Origin: Hyphomicrobiales bacterium
Lineage (GTDB): Bacteria; Pseudomonadota; Alphaproteobacteria; Rhizobiales; Rhizobiaceae
DNA: 64,000 bases
Assembly: GCA_900466475.1 (NCBI GenBank)
Contig: UBMI01000011.1
Coordinates: 62,001-126,000, forward strand
Direction: 5' to 3'
Shown: piece after piece, positions 58,956 through 64,000 of the stretch
Layout of the letters: each line of letters starts with the position of its first letter
How positions within the stretch are numbered: position 1 is the stretch's first letter
Program-made: the position numbers and the translations under genes
The notes under the pieces: model-generated
The model's database searches: none
What the model was told of the DNA's origin: nothing
Seen by the model: the letters and a program-made list of their open reading frames with translations, nothing else

Positions 58956-59968
58956 ATATCCGGCTCGGCCCGAACAGCTGAGGGTGGAGCCGAGGCGGCA
59001 CGCCCGACCATCGAACCCGGTAGATGGGGCCGGCGCACGCCCTTATTTCTTGCCCCCGTCAGAAGTACGTGTGGATTAGTCCTGCATCACGAACACCCGC
59101 CCCGGATTGCATTGATCACGACCCGGGTGGCAGCCGGCTGACGGGGCGGCGAGCCGGGTCTCGCAGTCATGGATCAATCGCTCCACCTTCACGCTCTAAC
59201 GAAAGCCACGGTCATGGTTTTCTACGCGGTACTCGGGAGTGGTTCGGGCAAAAGCGGACCGCGCAGCATCTCAGTGCCCTAAAAAACAAGGAGGGCGCCG
59301 CACGCCCCCCATAACTTGCAAGATGTTTCAATGGTGTTCCGGCTACATCAGGAGCCAACACTCAACAGGAAGCTGTTCGCTCAGCACCGCAACGAGTGCC
59401 TCTTGGGCCTCCAGCCACCGCCGCATGTCGATTAGATCCTGAAACGCGTCGCGCAGTCATCCTGGACAATAAAAAGCGGTCGGGATCTTCCCGTCGACGA
59501 TCGCGGCATAAGTTCGGTCATCACCCGGTGATGGAGTAGCCCAACGCGGGTCAAGCATCGTGCTAGAGCCGAAGAGGCTTGTATGGTGGGACCGCACGGT
59601 TTCTTTGAAGGGAAGGGTAGACGAGCTAGCCCCCGCGCGGTCCCAAGGCAAATACTTGAAAAGCCTTGTTTTGTTCCCGCCCCATAGAACAAAAAAGGCC
59701 TGCCGGGGCGGGCTAGTTTGAGCTGCATTCTGTGGGATCGCGCAGGCAGATAGATAACGGGTGCCAGAAAGGGGCGGACACCCACAGCACGCGCGAAGAT
59801 GATTTCCAAAACCCGAGCTCAATGCGCGATTCATCATCGCGTCGGGCGGTCACCGTCTGCAGCCGACGAGCTGCAAGGATCGATTCGTAAATCTGTCCGA
59901 GCCGAGCCGAGCCGACGCTCAAGACCACGCCCGCAGGCTGTCGCTCTGCCAACGGCCCGGCGTGCTCA
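58956..59968. other. Gene-free kilobase
   Basis: No convincing gene in 1 kb. Only a minus-strand fragment at 59463-59350 (DAFQDLIDMRRWLEAQEALV, without start) reads like a decayed protein. Hairpins at 59292-59312 and 59692-59714 are described separately or lack a clear role. Confidence 0.45.
59692..59714 (-). terminator. Probable intrinsic terminator, minus strand
   Basis: Minus strand GCC-C-GCC / GGC-A-GGC stem followed by TTTTTT (59697-59692). About 255 bases past the YidB stop, the next minus-strand gene upstream. Confidence 0.5.
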
Positions 59969-60502
59969 TCAAACCTTCGTGCCGAAACCGGCCGGGTTAC
60001 TGCCGGCTGAGGGCAATTCGTCTTCCCCGTCTGGCAGTTTTCCATCAGGCGTCAGATCGTCAACAGCCTTCGGCAGGTCGCTGCTCAGCCGCTCTAAGAT
60101 CTCTTCGTGGGAAAGGCCGGTCTTCGCAGCAAGTTCGTTGAGAATGTCGGGACCGAGAGCTTCACCTAGTTGGCCACCATCGATCGGAGCGTTGGAGCTC
60201 GGACTGATCCAGCTTTCTGCTTTTTCTCCGTGACCATTTTGCTGGAACGTCTTCAGCAGGTCGCCGAGACCACCTCTTAAGATTCCGCCTGTCGACAGTC
60301 CGCTAAGGAGATCGCCAAATCCACCAGGCCCACCGAAAATCCCTTCTAGGCCCCCTGGAGCTTCACCTGAAGTTGTTGGTCGGGCGTCCTGTCTACGTTG
60401 CGGATTTTGGATCCCGCGCAGCAATTCGCCAATCTTGTCACGGTTCTGGTAACCAGCCACCGCGATCACGCCCAGCAGGGCCTTCAAAGGACCACTCATC
60501 AT
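59969..60502 (-). CDS. YidB-family protein (DUF937)
   Basis: A 177-residue YidB-like protein: GPLKALLGVIAVAGYQNRDK at the N-terminus, a Gly-rich middle (FGGPGGFGDLLSGLSTGGIL), and the conserved end WISPSSNAPIDGGQLGEALG with TGLSHEEILERLSSDLPKAV. YidB folds as a small helical domain of unknown function. The start at 60502 follows AAGGAG. It is followed downstream by a gene-free kilobase and preceded by DUF6894 and response-regulator genes on the same strand. Confidence 0.88.
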   Translation of the reverse strand: MMSGPLKALLGVIAVAGYQNRDKIGELLRGIQNPQRRQDARPTTSGEAPGGLEGIFGGPGGFGDLLSGLSTGGILRGGLGDLLKTFQQNGHGEKAESWISPSSNAPIDGGQLGEALGPDILNELAAKTGLSHEEILERLSSDLPKAVDDLTPDGKLPDGEDELPSAGSNPAGFGTKV

Positions 60503-60565
60503 AGCTTTTCTCCTTCATAACACGGCGGACGCCCGATGCGGCCGCAGATGTTCGTAATTTTGATT

Positions 60566-60799
60566 TCATTGCATAAGAACAGCGTCCTTGAACGCTACGG
60601 TTGCCAAGACTGAACCGTCGTCTCCCGCAATCTCAAGGGATCGGCCATCGACCACGTCGTCATGCAAAACAAGTTCAGCAACCATTTCCCGAGCGGACCG
60701 TCTTGCCTCGGCGACGGCCTGCGCAACCGAAGGCAATTCGATCCCCTCGTGGTCCTCTTCATAGGAGTCCACGTCGCGGAGGTGAAAGAAAAATTTCAT
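60566..60799 (-). CDS. DUF6894 family small protein
   Basis: A 77-residue protein with the family pattern KFFFHLRDVDSYEEDHEGIE, LPSVAQAVAEARRSAREMVA and the ending TVAFKDAVLMQ. Widespread in rhizobia, function unknown. It is 12 bases after the response regulator stop, so cotranscribed with it. Confidence 0.82.
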   Translation of the reverse strand: MKFFFHLRDVDSYEEDHEGIELPSVAQAVAEARRSAREMVAELVLHDDVVDGRSLEIAGDDGSVLATVAFKDAVLMQ

Positions 60800-60811
60800 C
60801 GGTGCCCTTTC

Positions 60812-61348
60812 TTAAATGGGACCGGGAAATGAACCGAATGACGCCTTAAGCATGTCTACAATCGCACTATGATCGTACGGCTTGGGAACGAACGAGACGC
60901 CGCTCGCAAGGTCGAACGCACCAAGACGGACATGGCCCGAGGTGACGATGACACGTGTTTGTGGCGCTCGCGCCCGGACGCGTGTCATCAGGCCAAGCCC
61001 GTCGGTGGAACCCGGCATGTTAACGTCGGTGAAGACAGCGTCGATCTGGGTTGCTTCGAATACGGCAAGAGCTTCGTCGGCGTTGCCGGCCTCCAGGACC
61101 TCGAATCCCGCCTCCTCGAGCGCATCGACTGTCGCAAATCTGATGAGCGGTTCGTCGTCCACAACGAGGACCCTGCGGACGGGAAAGGTCCCAGCGTCGG
61201 GACCCAGAGGCGGCTCGCTATGGCCTCTCGCTTGCCAGTCGGCGACCGCCTGCGACCAGTGTTCGCGATCCCGCCCGTCCGGACAGCCTTCGCCCTGCCA
61301 GATTTGATGCGCCCGGCGACTTATCCAGTTATACTCTTCCTGATCCAT
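60812..61348 (-). CDS. DUF2934-REC fusion: response regulator receiver protein
   Basis: A 178-residue protein joining two parts. Residues 5-40 are a DUF2934 motif (RRAHQIWQGEGCPDGRDREH, WSQAVADW). Residues 57-175 are a receiver domain: VLVVDDEPLIRF (acidic pair Asp64-Asp65), the phosphoacceptor Asp108 in AVFTDVNMPGS, the Thr/Ser switch in VIVTSGH and Lys155 in FVPKPYD. There is no output domain, so it works through a partner after phosphorylation by an unlinked histidine kinase. The fusion is unusual. Start at 61348; DUF6894 and YidB genes follow. Confidence 0.88.
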   Translation of the reverse strand: MDQEEYNWISRRAHQIWQGEGCPDGRDREHWSQAVADWQARGHSEPPLGPDAGTFPVRRVLVVDDEPLIRFATVDALEEAGFEVLEAGNADEALAVFEATQIDAVFTDVNMPGSTDGLGLMTRVRARAPQTRVIVTSGHVRLGAFDLASGVSFVPKPYDHSAIVDMLKASFGSFPGPI

Positions 61349-61528
61349 CTACCGTCTCCATCGATAGCAGAACGCCGGCAGGACGAGACGGTTCCTGCGC
61401 CTTTTCTACATAACCGGAGGAGAAGCCTTGCCGGCCGATCGCGCCTTCCCGTTGCCACCTTTTCATGCGTGGAGCGCGGCGGGTCGACTACTTGGGCTGA
61501 GCTTGGTCGTTGATCTCTGTTTGTCTGA

Positions 61529-61823
61529 TCAGTGGACCACGGCGACAACAGTGACACCCACTTCGCCTGCCGCCGTGACGATGACTTCTCGCAGCTGTGG
61601 CGGACTGGCATCCCCGATCATCACATCGACGCACGGCCCTCATCTCGGCGAAATACTCTTCGCCATCGCTAGACGGCCAGCCCTTGACCAAGGCGTCTGC
61701 GGCTTCTCGCGCTGTTCTTACAATAAAGCGGAATTGAAGGGTCAAAACCTCCCCTGTGGGGGCAGGCGGACCGCTCAGGAGCTCACTGGTGTAAAAACAG
61801 GCAGGGTGCGGCACGGCCCGCAT
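61529..61823 (-). pseudogene. DUF982 gene, frameshifted
   Basis: The N-terminal part reads FRFIVRTAREAADALVKGWP, DGEEYFAEMRAV in one frame. The C-terminal part CVDVMIGDASPPQLREVIVT, AAGEVGVTVVAVVH lies in another frame, ending at 61529. Joined, they give the usual DUF982 plan (WP, Y-x2-A, AA-x2-AG). An indel near 61637 breaks it. Confidence 0.65.
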
Positions 61824-62304
61824 AATCTATAGGACTCCCTTCCGGTTGACGTTTTCAACCTCGGCATTTGTTCCATCATTAGCGCCCGGTTATAGACGCG
61901 CTCGATCACCGCGACGAGCACCTACTGAGGCCTCCAGCCTGCCGCCTCCGATCGCTCGGCAATATCTTGAAACTCGACGTGCGACGTTCGTCACGCTGAA
62001 GGTGATGACGAACTTCAAGCTCTAGAAGACGCAGACGGTTCTTGAGGCGCGCCAGTTACCGATGACAACGCTGCGAGGAAGCACTGACGGAACACGTCAA
62101 GGTCTTCGGGGGGTCTTGCCCTTCTGGTTGCTCCAGCGACAGTGTTTTTTGCGCGCGAGGAAAGCGTGAGCGGTTGTGAACGGCGCGGATCGTGCTTCAG
62201 CGAAGGTCGAAGACGTAATGGCCCCCATATCCTGAGGAACAGATTAGGTTAAGCGAAGTTAAGAAGGCGGGGTCAATCCGATCTCGAAAAAGGAGGAGTA
62301 AATC
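61824..62304. other. Gap upstream of the KGG-like gene
   Basis: No gene supported. The last 70 bases carry an EcfG-type promoter and a strong ribosome site for the small gene at 62305. Confidence 0.5.
62236..62260 (+). promoter_or_regulatory. Candidate EcfG promoter
   Basis: GGAAC at 62236, 16-base spacer, AGTT at 62257, 45 bases before ATG 62305. Confidence 0.6.
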
Positions 62305-62469
62305 ATGGCATCGACAAGTGGTTCGCAGTCAAAAGGCGGTGCAAAGTCGGGCGGCAGCAAGAGTGCGTCATCGTCGTCCGACAAGAGCTCTAGCTCGTCC
62401 GGCAAGCAGGGCGGCACGCACGAACAGCACGTCAAGGCTGGCGAACAGAGCCATAAGAATTCAAAGTAA
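62305..62469 (+). CDS. Small Ser/Lys/Gly-rich stress protein
   Basis: A 54-residue frame: MASTSGSQSKGGAKSGGSKS, a serine run, then GKQGGTHEQHVKAGEQSHKN and SK. The composition (half Ser, Gly and Lys; no aromatic residues) and the KQGGTHEQHVKAGEQS end resemble KGG-repeat/YciG-type general-stress proteins, which are disordered and of unclear action. The start is certain: AAGGAGGAG precedes it. An EcfG-type promoter lies upstream and a perfect terminator downstream, so it is a monocistronic stress gene. Confidence 0.8.
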   Translation: MASTSGSQSKGGAKSGGSKSASSSSDKSSSSSGKQGGTHEQHVKAGEQSHKNSK

Positions 62470-62499
62470 CCTGTTCACGACGGCCGGGACACATTAGAA

Positions 62500-62528
62500 G
62501 GGCGCGGAACTGATCCGCGCCCTTTTTT
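62500..62528 (+). terminator. Intrinsic terminator
   Basis: GGGCGCGGA (62500-62508), loop ACTGA, TCCGCGCCC (62514-62522), then TTTTTT. Textbook form, 30 bases after the stop of the 54-residue stress gene. The remaining 330 bases before 62860 hold no supported gene. Confidence 0.9.
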
Positions 62529-62859
62529 GCGTCGCGAGATCGCGGCGCGCCTTGCGGAAGCTTAAGCAAGGTCGAGCGACTTCGAATGTGCAACTAGTAA
62601 CAAGCTCCTGCCAATGTAGACCGGATAGCTTCGCTGGCATCGCGTAGCGCTTGGCGGGAATCGTGAGAAATCAGCCCTTTTAATTGGTTCATCTTGTCCA
62701 AAATTACGATCCTGAGGCTTTTTAGAGGTAACCAAGGTCGGTATCGTAGACATGCCCTTATCCAGGTTTTCCTGGCATATTACCTAAGCCTCGCACTTTT
62801 GAACCAAACGCGTTTGCTCGCGTTCAAGCCTCACACGAAGTGAGGAGCTTGGTCTCTCG

Positions 62860-63879
62860 ATGATCGTCAAGGAAAAACCCGTCGTTGTTGTCACGGGTGC
62901 ATCTGCTGGGGTCGGTCGAGCAGTGGCGCTCAACTTCGCGCGGCATGGATGGCGTGTCGCATTATTGGCGCGCGGGAGGGCACGCCTCAAATCGGTCGCA
63001 GCCGAGATCCAGGCGGCGGGCGGCGAGACACTCGAATTGTCCGCGGACGTTGCCGATGCCGCCGCCATCGAAGCCGCGGCGGAAAGGGTGCTCGGCGCAT
63101 GGGGAAAAATTGACGTTTGGATCAACAACGCGATGGTTACCGTGTTCGGGACCGTCGAAACAATTTCTCCAGATGAATTCAGGCGCGTGACCGAAGTTGC
63201 CTACCTCGGGCAGGTGCATGGAACGCAGACCGCGTTGAAGCACATGCGTCGCGCTGGTCGAGGAACAATCGTCTGCATCGGATCAGCACTGACTTATCGC
63301 TCCATACCGTTGCAATCGGCCTACTGCGGCGCCAAGGCTGCGATCCGAGGATTTGTCGATGCATTGCGATGCGAGCTTCTTCACGAGCGCTCGCCACTCA
63401 AACTCACGATGGTTCACCTTCCAGCAGTGAATACGGAACAATTCAGCTGGGCCAGATGCAAGATGCACCACGCGCCACGTCCCGTCGCGCCCGTGTTCAC
63501 ACCGGAAGCCGTGGCGGCTGAGGTTTATCGGGGCGCGCTGACTGCCCCTCGGGAACTCTGGGTTGGACGGCCGACGGTAAAGACGATCCTCGGTGGGCTC
63601 CTATTTCCCGGTGTGACCGACCGAGTGGCAGCCGCGACCGCGTTCAAAGGCCAGCTTGATGCCGAGCCGAAGCGTTCAGGACCACCCGATAATCTCTTCA
63701 ATCCAGTCGATCCGAAGCAGGTTATCGGTGGTCGCTTTGGCGGGGAGGCAAGGCAGACGGTCGGATCGGTGTCAGGATCAAACGCGCGCGCGGCTCTAGC
63801 CGCGCTTGGCCTCGGAATGATTCTAAGCGGCATCTACGCAGCCGGGCGCCCTCGAATTCGGCGGCGTCGCTGGAATTAG
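62860..63879 (+). CDS. SDR-family oxidoreductase with C-terminal extension
   Basis: A 339-residue SDR. Cofactor motif VVTGASAGVGRAVAL, ADVADAAAIEAAA, the WINNAMV variant of NNAG, IVCIGSALTYRS with Ser, and YCGAKAAIRGFVDAL (Tyr-x-x-x-Lys) form the normal catalytic part. The C-terminal 90 residues are additional: PKRSGPPDNLFNPV and a hydrophobic segment ARAALAALGLGMILSGIYAA followed by Arg-rich RPRIRRRRWN, probably a membrane anchor. SDRs of this length with such a tail are common in rhizobia; substrate unknown. The last 120 bases of the window hold nothing supported. Confidence 0.88.
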   Translation: MIVKEKPVVVVTGASAGVGRAVALNFARHGWRVALLARGRARLKSVAAEIQAAGGETLELSADVADAAAIEAAAERVLGAWGKIDVWINNAMVTVFGTVETISPDEFRRVTEVAYLGQVHGTQTALKHMRRAGRGTIVCIGSALTYRSIPLQSAYCGAKAAIRGFVDALRCELLHERSPLKLTMVHLPAVNTEQFSWARCKMHHAPRPVAPVFTPEAVAAEVYRGALTAPRELWVGRPTVKTILGGLLFPGVTDRVAAATAFKGQLDAEPKRSGPPDNLFNPVDPKQVIGGRFGGEARQTVGSVSGSNARAALAALGLGMILSGIYAAGRPRIRRRRWN

Positions 63880-64000
63880 AACCCCGCCAATCGTCCCCTT
63901 TGGAAGGGCCGCGGATCTCGGTGAGGGAGACCTTTCGTTCCGCGCTTGAAACTGGCCGGACCAACGGCATCGGCTCCTTCGCGTAAGGAGGCGCCACACG

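Noticed and set aside
1..64000. CRISPR array, tRNA, rRNA, intact insertion sequence
   Set aside because: No regularly spaced repeats, no tRNA or rRNA signatures, and no transposase with terminal repeats were seen on either strand.

Overview
The window looks like part of a secondary replicon (large plasmid or chromid) of a Rhizobiaceae bacterium (Rhizobium/Agrobacterium/Ensifer group). Reasons: a GC-rich coding style; a Ti-plasmid-like transfer block (TraG, a TraD-type small protein, an oriT of the RSF1010/Ti Q-type, and a 1091-residue TraA relaxase-helicase); the ParB / DUF932 / Toprim / DUF2493 gene series often found on rhizobial plasmids; tandem Ku genes; alphaproteobacterial SOS and EcfG-type promoter motifs; and a small RNA of the anti-Shine-Dalgarno 'cuckoo' type. 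No rRNA, tRNA, CRISPR array or intact transposase was seen.

Layout. (1) 1-6143: sugar operon with the end of a DeoR-type repressor, an FGGY kinase, a ribose-type ABC importer (ATPase, permease, binding protein) and a ketohexose 3-epimerase-like enzyme, suggesting use of a rare ketose or related polyol. (2) 6.3-10.7 kb: small metabolic and stress genes (DUF4334, PNPOx-like, GlsB/YeaQ-like, GFA-like) and a long gene-poor stretch. (3) 10.7-21.3 kb: plasmid accessory block with a HARP-like DNA-binding protein, ParB, DUF932, Toprim, DUF2493, an ATP-dependent DNA ligase, several small conserved proteins, structured non-coding leaders, and a four-hairpin sRNA at about 20841-20999. (4) 21.4-27.2 kb: TraG and TraD-like genes, oriT, TraA and a frameshifted BrnA-like gene. 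No mating-pair-formation genes are present, so the element looks mobilizable, or needs a type IV channel encoded elsewhere. (5) 27.3-31.3 kb: DNA-repair island with two Ku genes and two divergent SRAP (HMCES/YedK) genes sharing an SOS box; one SRAP gene is broken at a 5-base repeat.

(6) 31.4-36.5 kb: two related LysR/NADP-reductase cassettes, one broken, and an SDR. (7) 36.6-43.7 kb: CorA-type transporter and a run of very small general-stress genes, several behind EcfG-type promoters (GGAAC-N16/17-nGTT). (8) 44.1-50.7 kb: oxidoreductases (PhyH-like dioxygenase, three SDRs of which one is truncated, epoxide-hydrolase-like, VOC) with HxlR and LysR regulators. (9) 51.2-55.5 kb: a tightly overlapping four-gene membrane operon. 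Two of its products resemble a MotA/ExbB-type channel and a MotB/ZorB-type peptidoglycan-binding stator. The other two are a four-helix membrane protein with long helical arms and an anchored vWA-like protein. This is the best candidate here for an undescribed system. (10) 55.6-63.9 kb: CYTH/CHAD polyphosphate-linked protein, NUDIX remnant, PHB-depolymerase-like esterase, YidB, DUF6894, a DUF2934-REC response regulator, a DUF982 remnant, a tiny Ser/Lys/Gly-rich stress protein and an SDR with a C-terminal membrane segment.

Two themes recur. One is general stress and genome maintenance (EcfG-type promoters, Ku, ligase, SRAP, SOS box). The other is gene decay: at least eight frameshifted or truncated genes, most next to intact paralogues or on simple repeats, as expected for an accessory replicon in flux.
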